DNA from: Sandaracinaceae bacterium
GTDB taxonomy: Bacteria; Myxococcota_A; Polyangia; Polyangiales; Sandaracinaceae
Length of the DNA: 64,000 nt
Direction: 5' to 3'
Assembly: GCA_040218145.1 (NCBI GenBank)
Contig: JAVJQK010000021.1
Span: 62,001 to 126,000, forward strand
Part shown: one piece after another, positions 8,735 to 16,828 of the stretch
Position numbering within the stretch: the first letter of the stretch is position 1
Layout: each line of letters opens with the position of its first letter
The notes under the pieces: model-generated
What the model was told of the DNA's origin: nothing
Databases searched by the model: none
The model's input: only the letters and a program-made list of their open reading frames with translations
Program-made: the position numbers and the translations under genes

Positions 8735-10285
8735 TCAGAACTCGAAGCGCTCGTAGGGGTCGCCGGAGCTCGGCGGGGTCTCACCCGCGGGCTCGGGGGG
8801 ACTCTCCGACTCGGTCGTGGAGGGGCGGCCGCGCCGCGGGCGTGGCTCCTCGGAGGGTTGCGCGATCGGCTCGACCCGCGCCTGGGTCGTCCGCTCGTCC
8901 GGTCGGGCCGTCAGCGCCACCCGCTGCTCGGTCGTCTCGCCCGTCAGCGCCACGTCCATCGGCTCGTACCCGTCGAGCTCGAGGGTCACCGCGAGCGGCT
9001 CGTCCATCACGTCGAGCGAGAGCGGCGTGGTGCCGATCGGCTGGTCGCCCTGGAGCACGCGCGCGCCTTCGGGCTCGCTGACGAGGCGGACCGACCGGAC
9101 GGCGGGAGGCGGCGTCGGCGGCGGCGCGGAGACCTCGGTCGGAGGCGGCGACACCCGGTCGGCCGCCTCGGCGATCTCGTCGGGCGCGCTCGAGATCACG
9201 ATCGTGACCGCGAACGCCGTCGCGAGCAGGATGAGCGCGCCGCCGATGGCCAGCGGGAGCTTCGGCAGCCCGCCGAGCAGGCCGCCGCCCCGGCCCGCCG
9301 CCTCCCGCTCCACGTCGGGCAGGCAGGCCATCAGCCGGGCCTCCATCTGCTCGGCGTTCTCGAAGCGGTCGTCCGGCTCCTTGCCGAGCGCGCGCATCGC
9401 GAGCTTGTCGAGGCTGCGCGGGATGGGGCGCTCCGGGACCGCCATGCGCGGAGACGGCGGCGTCTCCCGGATGTGCTTGGCCATGACGACCACCGCGTCG
9501 TCGTCGACGAAGGGCGGCTGTCCGGTGAGCAGCTGATAGAGGAGCGTGCCGACGGTGTAGAGGTCGCTCCGATGGTCGAGCGTCTTGCCCTGCGCCTGCT
9601 CGGGCGACATGTAGCGCGGCGTCCCGAAGACGGTGCCCGCCTGGGTCTCGAGCTGGTCGATCTGGTGGTCCTCGCGGAAGACCTTCGCGATCCCGAAGTC
9701 GAGCACCTTCACCACGGGGCGCGAGTGGCCCTCCACGCGAGCGAGGAAGATGTTATCGGGCTTCAGGTCGCGGTGGATGATCCCCTTCGAGTGCGCCTCC
9801 GCGAGGGAGCGGAGGATCTCCTGGATCGTGCGCATCGCCTGCTCGATCGGCGGGGTGCCCTCCCGCTCTATCCAGGCCGTCAGGAGCTCGCCCTCGAGCA
9901 GCTCCATCGCCAGGAAGAGGTGCCCCTCCTCGTCCTCGCCGAAGTCGAAGACGCGCACCGTGTTCGGGTGCATGAGCATGCTCATCGCCTTCGCCTCGCG
10001 GTGGAAGCGCGCCACCGTCTCGCGATCGCTGACCAGCTCGCTCTTGAGCACCTTCAGCGCGACCGGACGGTCCAGCCCCGACTGCTCGGCGCGGTAGACG
10101 GTGCCCATGCCGCCGGTGCCGATGCGCTCGATGACCTGGAAGCGTCCCGCGACGAGCCGCCCGAGGAGCGGGTCGTTCTTCGACGCGGCGAACTCCTCGG
10201 CGCCGACCAGGCGTGTCCCGTCGTTGGCGCACGTCGCTCTCCCCCGCGCCGGGTACGCGGTGCGACATGTCGGGCAGATGCGCAT
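8735..10285 (-). CDS. Membrane serine/threonine kinase with zinc-ribbon and PEGA domain
   Basis: This 516-residue protein opens with a zinc-ribbon-like CPTC...C segment (residues 4-19). A complete Hanks kinase domain follows: glycine loop GTGGMG (56-61), catalytic lysine in VALK (K78), HRDLKPDN (171-178), DFG (196-198) and GTPRYMSPEQ. One membrane helix lies at ~344-364. It is followed by a Pro-rich linker and a PEGA domain (~397-450, SEPEGARV and IGTTPL). The tail is Pro/Glu/Arg-rich. All catalytic residues are present, so it is predicted to be active. The kinase domain faces the cytoplasm with PEGA outside. It converges with mutS2. A TATCCT hexamer lies 15 nt before the ATG. Confidence 0.93.
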   Translation of the reverse strand: MRICPTCRTAYPARGRATCANDGTRLVGAEEFAASKNDPLLGRLVAGRFQVIERIGTGGMGTVYRAEQSGLDRPVALKVLKSELVSDRETVARFHREAKAMSMLMHPNTVRVFDFGEDEEGHLFLAMELLEGELLTAWIEREGTPPIEQAMRTIQEILRSLAEAHSKGIIHRDLKPDNIFLARVEGHSRPVVKVLDFGIAKVFREDHQIDQLETQAGTVFGTPRYMSPEQAQGKTLDHRSDLYTVGTLLYQLLTGQPPFVDDDAVVVMAKHIRETPPSPRMAVPERPIPRSLDKLAMRALGKEPDDRFENAEQMEARLMACLPDVEREAAGRGGGLLGGLPKLPLAIGGALILLATAFAVTIVISSAPDEIAEAADRVSPPPTEVSAPPPTPPPAVRSVRLVSEPEGARVLQGDQPIGTTPLSLDVMDEPLAVTLELDGYEPMDVALTGETTEQRVALTARPDERTTQARVEPIAQPSEEPRPRRGRPSTTESESPPEPAGETPPSSGDPYERFEF

Positions 10286-10354
10286 GGCTCAGACGGGCTC
10301 AGGATAACACGACGCGGGCGGGGCGAGGACTCCGTTGCCGCGCCCGTCGGTCGC

Positions 10355-11845
10355 TCAGGGCGAGGCGACGCCGCCCGACGTGAACATGGGGCGCGGGAGG
10401 CAGTGCATCTCCCAGTTGCCGGTGAACACGGGCCGACACTGACCCATGTCTCCGCAGTCGCTGTCCCGGCAGCAGGTCGCCCGGCACTGCATCGGCTCGC
10501 TGCCCGGCCGGCCGTCGGGGCCCAGGCAGGTCAGGTCGCGGCACTCTTCGCCCGACGCGCAGGCCTCTCCGTTCTCCTTGCCGCCGCCCGTGTAGAAGCA
10601 GATCGGAAAGTAGTCCGTGCGGCCGGAGACGTCGAGCGCGGCGTAGACGCAGGCGGCGTTGCCGGAGTCGCCCGGGCACTCGGAGGCGTTCCGGCACGAG
10701 TCGCGGCAGCGGTCCCCAGCGCACATGCCGGTGGGGCAATCCCCGCCGCCGAAGCAGCGCTCGAAGCGGCAGTAGCCGCCCTCACAGAAGGTGCTCGTGT
10801 CGGTGAAGCTCACGCAATCCAGCGTCGAGCCGCAGGTCGCGGGGGTGCCGATGGGCCCGCGACACGAGAGGATGCCGCGATCGGAGATCGTGTAGGCGGC
10901 GTCGGAGCCGAGCGCGCACCACTCCGATCCGCACACCGAGCTGCCCTGGCAGGCGTTCGCGGGCGGCGCGCCGAAGCTCCCCATCGCGAGGATGGACGTC
11001 GGCACGCAGCCGCGCGCGCCGCTCCCGGGCGCCCAGCAGACCTCGCCCGCGTCGCAGTCGGCGTCGACGCAGCAGCTGCGGGTGCAGATCCCCGACCTCG
11101 CGTTCAGGTGCTCGGGCAAGAGGCGCAGCGCCTCGGCGTTCATGCACTGACTCGACGCGCACTCGGCGTCGTAAGTGCAGCCGCGCCCGTTCTCCGAGAC
11201 GTCGACGCACTGGCCGTTGGCCGGGTTGCAGCGCTGCGGCGCGGTGCACGCGAAGGCCGGCATGCGGCAGTCACGCACCAGCGGCTGGCAGCTCGGCGGG
11301 TCCGTCTCGAGGTCGCAGAACTGATCTGCGGCGCAGATGTCCGGGAGGTTCTGGCAGTTGACCTCCTGGCAGCGGTCGTTGGCCGTGCAGCTCGGGTCGG
11401 TGCAGCTCAGCGGGTTGCAGATCTCCTCGGCCCGGCAGTTCGTGCCGTCGGGCGTGCTGGAGTCGCAGTCGTTGTCCGCGCCGTCGCACGGATCGTCGAC
11501 TCGCCCGGGGTAGACCGTCGGGTCGGCGTCGTTGCAGTCGATCATCCCGCCGGTCGCGCCGCAGCTGCTGACCCCGTCGCCGTCCTCGTCGAAGCCGTTG
11601 TCGACGACGCCGTCGCAGTCGTCGTCCATCCCGTTGCAGAGCTCCTGCGAGCACTCCACGCACGTCCCCTCGGCGCCCGTCTGGTTGCTGCACCGGAAGT
11701 TGTCGGCGCCGTAGGCCCCGGGGCAGGGATCCGCGCCATCGACCGTGCACGGCAGGCCCTCGTCGGGCGCCGCGCCGCCGATGATGCTGCACCCGGCCGC
11801 GGCGAAGAGCGCGAGGAGGGTCCCGGCGATCCAGGCGCCGCGCAT
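10355..11845 (-). CDS. Cys-rich lipoprotein with a MopE-type repeat
   Basis: The start is the ATG that overlaps the stop of the upstream TPR gene (ATGA), which implies translational coupling. The first 20 residues form a lipoprotein signal (lipobox AAGC). The 496-residue protein contains one MopE-like stretch (DDDCDGVVDNGFDEDGDG, then CNDADPTVYPG). It then has many Dickkopf-like units with spacing such as CxxxxxCxxxxC, and short W/F positions between cysteines. No enzyme motif is seen. The pattern suggests a secreted, disulfide-rich surface protein of the type common in large myxobacterial genomes. Its function is unknown. Confidence 0.8.
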   Translation of the reverse strand: MRGAWIAGTLLALFAAAGCSIIGGAAPDEGLPCTVDGADPCPGAYGADNFRCSNQTGAEGTCVECSQELCNGMDDDCDGVVDNGFDEDGDGVSSCGATGGMIDCNDADPTVYPGRVDDPCDGADNDCDSSTPDGTNCRAEEICNPLSCTDPSCTANDRCQEVNCQNLPDICAADQFCDLETDPPSCQPLVRDCRMPAFACTAPQRCNPANGQCVDVSENGRGCTYDAECASSQCMNAEALRLLPEHLNARSGICTRSCCVDADCDAGEVCWAPGSGARGCVPTSILAMGSFGAPPANACQGSSVCGSEWCALGSDAAYTISDRGILSCRGPIGTPATCGSTLDCVSFTDTSTFCEGGYCRFERCFGGGDCPTGMCAGDRCRDSCRNASECPGDSGNAACVYAALDVSGRTDYFPICFYTGGGKENGEACASGEECRDLTCLGPDGRPGSEPMQCRATCCRDSDCGDMGQCRPVFTGNWEMHCLPRPMFTSGGVASP

Positions 11846-12627
11846 CAGAAGCTCACCCTCAGCGAGAGCGGCGTCACGTCGACGTCGAGGGAGGCCTCCG
11901 CCTCCACCTCCTCGTCCGCGCTCCGGATCGGCGCGCGCTCCACCGTGTGTTCGCGCAGGAAGTAGAGGAGGAGCGAGGAGATCACCAGCGCCCCGCCGAG
12001 GCCGAGCGTGACGTCGGCGGCGATGCCGAGGCCCTGTGCGTCCGGGTAGCTGTTGGCGCTGCTCCGCGCCTCCAGGGTGAGCGCGCCGAGGACGCCGCCC
12101 GTGGCGAGCGACGCCGCGCCCACACCGAGGGTCAGCCAGAAGCCGAGGTCCGCCACGCCGTTCTCGCGCACGACCACGAGACCCGGGAGCTGCCGCAGCG
12201 CCTCGACCTGCTCGGGCTGCGGGGCCTCGCGCTCCGTCGAGGTGCGCGCGCCCTGGAGGCGCCGGATGGTGGCCTCCGCGCGCGCCTGCTCGCGGGCCTG
12301 CTGCTGCGGGAGCAGCTGCTGGTACTGCTCGTAGTAGCGCAGCGAGAGGTCGAGCTCGCCGAGCAGCTCGTACACGCGGGCCAGGTTGAACACGAGGGTG
12401 GGGGAGTTCGGGTCGAGCACGAGCGCCCGCTCGAGCGCCTGCGCGGCCTCGCGATACTGGCCGGCTTCGTAGCGCTCGCGCGCCTGACGGAAGAACTCGA
12501 CCGCCTCGGGCGGGGTCGCCTCCATGCCGTCTTCGGCCACGGCGTCCTCCTGGGCCCACCCCGAGCCGGGGCGGAGCACGCACAGAAAGCAGAGCAAGCC
12601 GAGGAGCGCGCGATGCGCTGGAACCAT
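11845..12627 (-). CDS. TPR-repeat envelope protein with C-terminal membrane segments
   Basis: This 260-residue protein has a Sec signal peptide (cleavage near GWAQ, residue 26). Two to three TPR-like helices follow (RERYEAGQYREAAQALERALVL and SPTLVFNLARVYELLG), then a Gln/Ala-rich coiled segment. Two hydrophobic segments (about 165-190 and 205-230) contain small residues. It overlaps the downstream lipoprotein gene by 4 nt, so the pair probably works together in the envelope. The TPR part may bind a partner. The hydrophobic segments could anchor the protein in the inner membrane with the tetratricopeptide in the periplasm. The ATG at 12627 is supported by the signal peptide. Confidence 0.75.
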   Translation of the reverse strand: MVPAHRALLGLLCFLCVLRPGSGWAQEDAVAEDGMEATPPEAVEFFRQARERYEAGQYREAAQALERALVLDPNSPTLVFNLARVYELLGELDLSLRYYEQYQQLLPQQQAREQARAEATIRRLQGARTSTEREAPQPEQVEALRQLPGLVVVRENGVADLGFWLTLGVGAASLATGGVLGALTLEARSSANSYPDAQGLGIAADVTLGLGGALVISSLLLYFLREHTVERAPIRSADEEVEAEASLDVDVTPLSLRVSF

Positions 12628-12633
12628 CCTGCG

Positions 12634-12639
12634 ACGTTA
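12634..12639 (-). promoter_or_regulatory. -10-like element for the TPR/lipoprotein pair
   Basis: TAACGT on the - strand ends 6 nt before the ATG at 12627. This spacing would place the transcription start at the start codon. Confidence 0.4.
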
Positions 12640-12706
12640 CCGACTCCCTGGATTTTCCGCTACCCCGACCCGCCTTACCCGGGCCTCTCCGACCCAGACC
12701 CCGGCG

Positions 12707-15178
12707 TCAGCGAGGGACGACGGCGTTGGGCATCAGCGCCATCGCCGAGCCGCTCCCCAGCAGGCGGAGGGTCGTGGCCGCCGAGACCGTCGCGCGCAGC
12801 TCGGGGGCCACCCGCGCGAGCACGGCGTCCTGGGTCTCGAGCGCGACGGGATCGATCGGGGAGGCGCCGATGCCGAGGAGGCTCAGCGCGTAGTCGAGCA
12901 GGGTGGCCGGCCGGTCCGGCTCGAGGCGAATGCCCACCTCGGGGCCCACGCCCGCCGCGCGGCGGGCCGCCGCGAGCGCCGAGCCGACCCCGCCCAGGTG
13001 GTCCACCAGCCCATTGTCGATGGCCTGATCCCCCATCCAGATCCGCCCGCGCCCGACCGCGTCGACCTCGGCGACGCGCATGCCGCGCCCGCGGGCCACC
13101 CGGCGCAGGAACATGCGGTACCACTCGCGCACGTTCCCCGAGAGCGCGTGCCGCTCCTCCGGGGTGAAGGCGCGGTAGAGCGAGGTCGCGCCGGCGTGCT
13201 GGCCTCGGCCCACCTGCTCGAGGCTTACGCCGATCTCCTCGCCGAGCGGCGCGAAGTCGACCTTGCCGAACCAGATCCCGATGGAGCCGGTGATCGTGGA
13301 CGGGTCGGCCCAGATCTCGTGGCAGGCCGAGGCGACGTAGTAGCCCCCGCTCGCGGCCACCGCGCCGAGCGAGGCGATGACCGGCTTGCGCCGCCGCGCT
13401 CGCGAGATCGCGCGGTAGATCTGATCGGCGGCCATGACGGAGCCGCCCCCCGAGTCCACCCGGATCACGATCGCCCGCACGGACGGATCGGCCGCGAGTC
13501 GATCGATGGCGCGCGAGACGGTGCGCCCACCGCTGAAGTGCAGTCCGAGCAGGGGGATGTCGACGTTCTCCCCGTCGACCATGGTGCCGTCGATCACGAC
13601 GACGCCGATCTGCGGCCGGTGCCCCCAGCGCTCGGGGACCTCCCACGGCGCGCCTCGCTCCCGGGGAAAGGAGCCCCCGAACGCCTCTCGGAGCTCGTCG
13701 TCGAGGTCGTTCTCGTCGGCCAGCGCGTGCACGACGCCGGCGTCGAGGGCCTGTTGCGGCAACAGCGGGCCGCGATCGATGAGCGCGCGGAGATCGGCGC
13801 GAGACATCTCCTGGTCGCCGGCCGCGTCGAAGACCAGCCGACGGTAGGCGAGGTCGAGGATCGACTCGGTCTGCGCGCGGGCCGGCGCGGTCTGCGCGTC
13901 GTTGAGGAACTGCTCCGTGGCGCTCTTCCAGGCGCCGATGCGCACGAAGTCGGCCCGCACCCCGAGATCTCGCAGCACCTCACCGAAGTGCATCAGCTCG
14001 CTCGACACGCCGGTCAGCCGGACGCCCCCCGCGGGATCGAGCAGGATGCGGTCCGCGCCCGCGCAGGCGTACCACTCGCTCCCCGCCGCGTCGTCGAGGT
14101 GGCAGACGACGGGCTTGCCCGCCTCGCGCAGCTGATCGACCAGCATCCGGATCTCCTGCGCGTAGGCGAGCCCGATGCCGCTCCCGCGCGGCCGCAGGTA
14201 CACGCCGCGCACGCGCTCGTCATGGAGGGCGCGCTCGAGCCGACGGACCACGTAGACGATGCCGCGCGCGCCGAGCCCGCCCAGCTCCACGTCCAGCACG
14301 TAGCTCCCTCGCGGAAGGCCCTCGCGCTGGGCGCCCTCGAGGCGCGCCGACGCGTACCAGCCGGGCGCCGCCTCGAGGCCGTCACCCACCGCGACGCCGC
14401 CGCCCACGCCGACCTGACCCCAGTCGACCGCGACGCCGCCCGTCACCCGCACGGCGGGGTCGGGGCCGTCCAGGCGCGACAGCTCCGCGGCCGCGATGAG
14501 CCGCCCCACGTAGGGCACCGTGGCCTCCGCGGCGGCGCGGGCGCCGACGCGCCCGTCTTCGTCCAGCGCGCCCGCGAAGTCCAGCGACAGGACGCGGCTG
14601 CCGAAGGGGCGCAGGGCCGCCCCGAGCAAGAACGAGCGCGGCACGCTCTCGAGCGTCCCGCCGAGCCGCGGCCCCACGACGTCGCGCGCGAGGAAGCTCA
14701 GCGCGAGCCAGTCGACCGGGCGCCAGCTCGCCGACAGATCGAGCGTGGTCACCCCGTCGAAGCGCACGTCGCCCGACGCGAGGAAGCGCAGCGCGGCGCC
14801 CACGCTCAGCGCGTCTTGCAGCCCCCACGCGAGCGCGAGCGACACCATCGTGCGCTCCGCGTTCTCGGGCACGCCCAGGGTGGGCCGGATCGAGTCGACC
14901 GCGAGCCCCGCCGCGAACCCGAAGAAGAGCGGCGACGCGGCGTAGAAGCCATCTCCGTTGCCGCGCCGCTGTCCGCCCTCGGCGGTGTCCGCGTGCACGT
15001 AGGCGAGCCCCCACGAGGGCAGGAACGCCAGCGCGCTCGGGTTCAGATTCACCGCCTCCGGCGTGTCCGGCGTGGTGACCGAGTAGCCCGGCAGGTCGAC
15101 CGGGGACGTCTCCCGGTCCCACTGCGCGAGCGCGGTGGAGGGGAGCGAGCAAGCGAGGAGGAAGGCGAGGAGACGCAC
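12707..15178 (-). CDS. sppA: SppA-type signal peptide peptidase fused to an N-terminal barrel-like domain
   Basis: The 823-residue protein starts at a GTG with a signal peptide (cleavage near ALAQ, residue 19). Residues ~20-285 are not SppA: they resemble outer-membrane beta-barrel proteins of the PorV/TraF type (an NLNPSALA motif near residue 44, then alternating polar and aromatic strands). The rest is a tandem S49 peptidase: domain one ~290-490 with the catalytic lysine in GAWKSATEQF (K418), and domain two ~520-735 with the nucleophile in AVAASGGYY (S610). The 192-residue Lys-Ser spacing is close to that of E. coli SppA. The usual N-terminal membrane helix is missing and is replaced by the barrel domain. 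It should degrade cleaved signal peptides or other envelope peptides. Confidence 0.9.
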   Translation of the reverse strand: MRLLAFLLACSLPSTALAQWDRETSPVDLPGYSVTTPDTPEAVNLNPSALAFLPSWGLAYVHADTAEGGQRRGNGDGFYAASPLFFGFAAGLAVDSIRPTLGVPENAERTMVSLALAWGLQDALSVGAALRFLASGDVRFDGVTTLDLSASWRPVDWLALSFLARDVVGPRLGGTLESVPRSFLLGAALRPFGSRVLSLDFAGALDEDGRVGARAAAEATVPYVGRLIAAAELSRLDGPDPAVRVTGGVAVDWGQVGVGGGVAVGDGLEAAPGWYASARLEGAQREGLPRGSYVLDVELGGLGARGIVYVVRRLERALHDERVRGVYLRPRGSGIGLAYAQEIRMLVDQLREAGKPVVCHLDDAAGSEWYACAGADRILLDPAGGVRLTGVSSELMHFGEVLRDLGVRADFVRIGAWKSATEQFLNDAQTAPARAQTESILDLAYRRLVFDAAGDQEMSRADLRALIDRGPLLPQQALDAGVVHALADENDLDDELREAFGGSFPRERGAPWEVPERWGHRPQIGVVVIDGTMVDGENVDIPLLGLHFSGGRTVSRAIDRLAADPSVRAIVIRVDSGGGSVMAADQIYRAISRARRRKPVIASLGAVAASGGYYVASACHEIWADPSTITGSIGIWFGKVDFAPLGEEIGVSLEQVGRGQHAGATSLYRAFTPEERHALSGNVREWYRMFLRRVARGRGMRVAEVDAVGRGRIWMGDQAIDNGLVDHLGGVGSALAAARRAAGVGPEVGIRLEPDRPATLLDYALSLLGIGASPIDPVALETQDAVLARVAPELRATVSAATTLRLLGSGSAMALMPNAVVPR

Positions 15179-15184
15179 GCGCGA

Positions 15185-15190
15185 ATCCTA
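15185..15190 (-). promoter_or_regulatory. -10-like element for the SppA fusion gene
   Basis: TAGGAT on the - strand ends 6 nt before the GTG start at 15178. This spacing implies a leaderless transcript. Confidence 0.45.
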
Positions 15191-15219
15191 GCAGCCGCCC
15201 CGTCGCGCCAGGGCGCGCG

Positions 15220-15975
15220 TCAGTCGTCGTCGGTCGAGATTTCGTTGGGCACGCAGTACGTCCAACACCCGCCCCCGGGCTGGCACGACTGACCGCAGGT
15301 CGACTCGGCGAAGGTGGAGCAGCCTCCCTGCCAGATGCAGCGCTCGAGCGGTACGCAGGCCTCGTAGGTGTCGTACCCCCGGCAGTACCACTCGAGGCCG
15401 CCGTCCGTTCGGTCGGCGCAGTCCGACGGGCAGCGCCAGCGAATGCACATCGTGTCCCCGCCACCGCGCGTGGCGCAGACGCCATCGCAGCTCTCCGGCG
15501 TGCAGGGCTCACCCTGCTCCACGCTGCACTGTCCGGCGTCGGTGCAGGTCCGACCCTCGCACTCTGCGTTCGCGGCGCAGGGTTCGCCGGCTCCCCGCTG
15601 CGGCTGGCAGGCCTCGCCGTCGCAGTATGTGCCGGCCCCGCACTTGCCGGGGCAGAGCGTGCAGGACAGTGACTCGTCCTGCCGGCAGTAGCTGCGGCGG
15701 CCGTCCACGCACGCGTACTGGCCCATCACATCCCCCGTGCAGGGGACGGTGCACAACCTCTCGGCGGAGTCGCACTGTGTCTGCTGCTCCAGGTCTTCGC
15801 AGTCGGCGTCGCTGTTGCAACCCCGCGAGCAGACGCCGCGCGGGGAGCACAGGGGTGTGTCGGGCGCACACTCGGCGGGCTCGAAGCAAGCGCTTTCGGG
15901 GGGCGTCGACGCGCAGCCGAACGCGAGGAAGGTGGCCGCCGCGAGGCCGCAGAGGGAGGCGTGGAGAGGTTGCAT
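15220..15975 (-). CDS. Cys-rich lipoprotein
   Basis: This 251-residue protein has a lipoprotein signal with lipobox LAFGC (Cys at residue 21). The mature part contains more than thirty cysteines, in Dickkopf-like spacing (SACFEPAECAPD, CSRGCNSDADCEDL and similar). It also has a few Trp/Tyr residues in the last third (RWRCPSDCADRTDGG). No known catalytic domain is visible. It belongs to the same broad class as the lipoproteins at 10355 and 50165, but the cysteine spacing differs, so it is a separate gene rather than a copy. It is most likely exported and held together by disulfide bonds. Confidence 0.8.
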   Translation of the reverse strand: MQPLHASLCGLAAATFLAFGCASTPPESACFEPAECAPDTPLCSPRGVCSRGCNSDADCEDLEQQTQCDSAERLCTVPCTGDVMGQYACVDGRRSYCRQDESLSCTLCPGKCGAGTYCDGEACQPQRGAGEPCAANAECEGRTCTDAGQCSVEQGEPCTPESCDGVCATRGGGDTMCIRWRCPSDCADRTDGGLEWYCRGYDTYEACVPLERCIWQGGCSTFAESTCGQSCQPGGGCWTYCVPNEISTDDD

Positions 15976-15981
15976 GCCGAG

Positions 15982-15987
15982 AGGCTA
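15982..15987 (-). promoter_or_regulatory. -10-like element for the Cys-rich lipoprotein gene
   Basis: TAGCCT on the - strand ends 6 nt before the ATG at 15975. No ribosome-binding site lies between. Confidence 0.4.
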
Positions 15988-16048
15988 GCTTGCATGGAGC
16001 AAGATTGGAACGACGTCGTGGCCTCGGCGACGAGCCGCGGCCGATGGC

Positions 16049-16768
16049 TCACCCATCCGTTCCTGGCTGACGCCTCTTCCGTTTCGTCTCAGGTCGCTTG
16101 CCCCGTCGCTTCGGGCGACTCGCCGCGGCCTCCTCGGCGATCCGCTTCTTCGTCGCCGCCCATCCACAGATGGGGCAGCCGGTCAGGTCGTGCCGGAGCG
16201 CCGGGCAGTGCTCGCGGCCGAAGTAGATGATCTGGAGGTGCAGATCGTTCCAGCGCGCCTCGGGGAAGACCCGCTTGAGGTCGCGCTCGGTGCGCGTGAC
16301 GCTCGAGCCGTCGCTCAGGCCCCAGCGGGCGGCGAGGCGATGGATGTGGGTGTCGACCGGGAACGCGGGCACGCCGAACGCTTGCGCCATGACCACGCTC
16401 GCCGTCTTGTGCCCGACGCCGGGCAGCGCCTCGAGCGCCTCGAACGTGCGGGGGACCTCGCCGCCGTGCTCCTCGACGAGCATCCGGCCGAGCCCCTCGA
16501 GCGCCTTCGCCTTCTGGGGCGCGAGCCCGAGCTGCCGGATGAGCGTGAGGATTCGCTCGCGCCCCAGGCTGGCCATCGCGGCGGGGACGGGCGCCTCGGC
16601 GAAGAGCGCGGGGGTGATCTCGTTGACCTTCTTGTCCGTGGTCTGCGCGCTCAGCACCACGGCCACGAGCAGCTGGAAGTCGCTCTCGTGGTCCAGCGGG
16701 ATCGGGACCTCGGGGTAGAGCGCGTCCAGGATGGTCTGGATGCGCTCGGCCTTGTCGCTCCGCTTCAT
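16049..16768 (-). CDS. nth: Endonuclease III-type DNA glycosylase/AP lyase
   Basis: This 239-residue protein has the full helix-hairpin-helix/GPD core. LPGVGHKTASVVM (near residue 114) carries the catalytic lysine. A VDTHIHRLAARWGL segment holds the catalytic aspartate. SAQTTDKKVN lies near the N-terminus. The enzyme removes oxidised pyrimidines in base-excision repair. The iron-sulfur loop is unusual: the cysteines run C-x9-C-x2-C (HCPALRHDLTGCPIC) with no fourth cysteine afterwards, where E. coli Nth has C-x6-C-x2-C-x5-C. The C-terminus is a basic tail rich in Lys and Arg. The gene is divergent from the SGNH hydrolase gene. Confidence 0.93.
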   Translation of the reverse strand: MKRSDKAERIQTILDALYPEVPIPLDHESDFQLLVAVVLSAQTTDKKVNEITPALFAEAPVPAAMASLGRERILTLIRQLGLAPQKAKALEGLGRMLVEEHGGEVPRTFEALEALPGVGHKTASVVMAQAFGVPAFPVDTHIHRLAARWGLSDGSSVTRTERDLKRVFPEARWNDLHLQIIYFGREHCPALRHDLTGCPICGWAATKKRIAEEAAASRPKRRGKRPETKRKRRQPGTDG

Positions 16769-16776
16769 GGGCGCGG

Positions 16777-16782
16777 AGCTTA
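16777..16782 (-). promoter_or_regulatory. -10-like element for nth
   Basis: TAAGCT on the - strand ends 8 nt before the ATG at 16768. Confidence 0.35.
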
Positions 16783-16814
16783 GCGCCCGGGGTGAGTCCC
16801 GCGCATGGATCTGC

Positions 16815-16820
16815 TACGCC
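16815..16820 (+). promoter_or_regulatory. -10-like element that favours the GTG start at 16829
   Basis: TACGCC lies 8 nt before the GTG at 16829. The match is weak (T, A and a pyrimidine at the end), but the spacing is the same as for neighbouring genes. It lies downstream of the alternative ATG at 16805. Confidence 0.3.
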
Positions 16821-16828
16821 ATGCGGTC

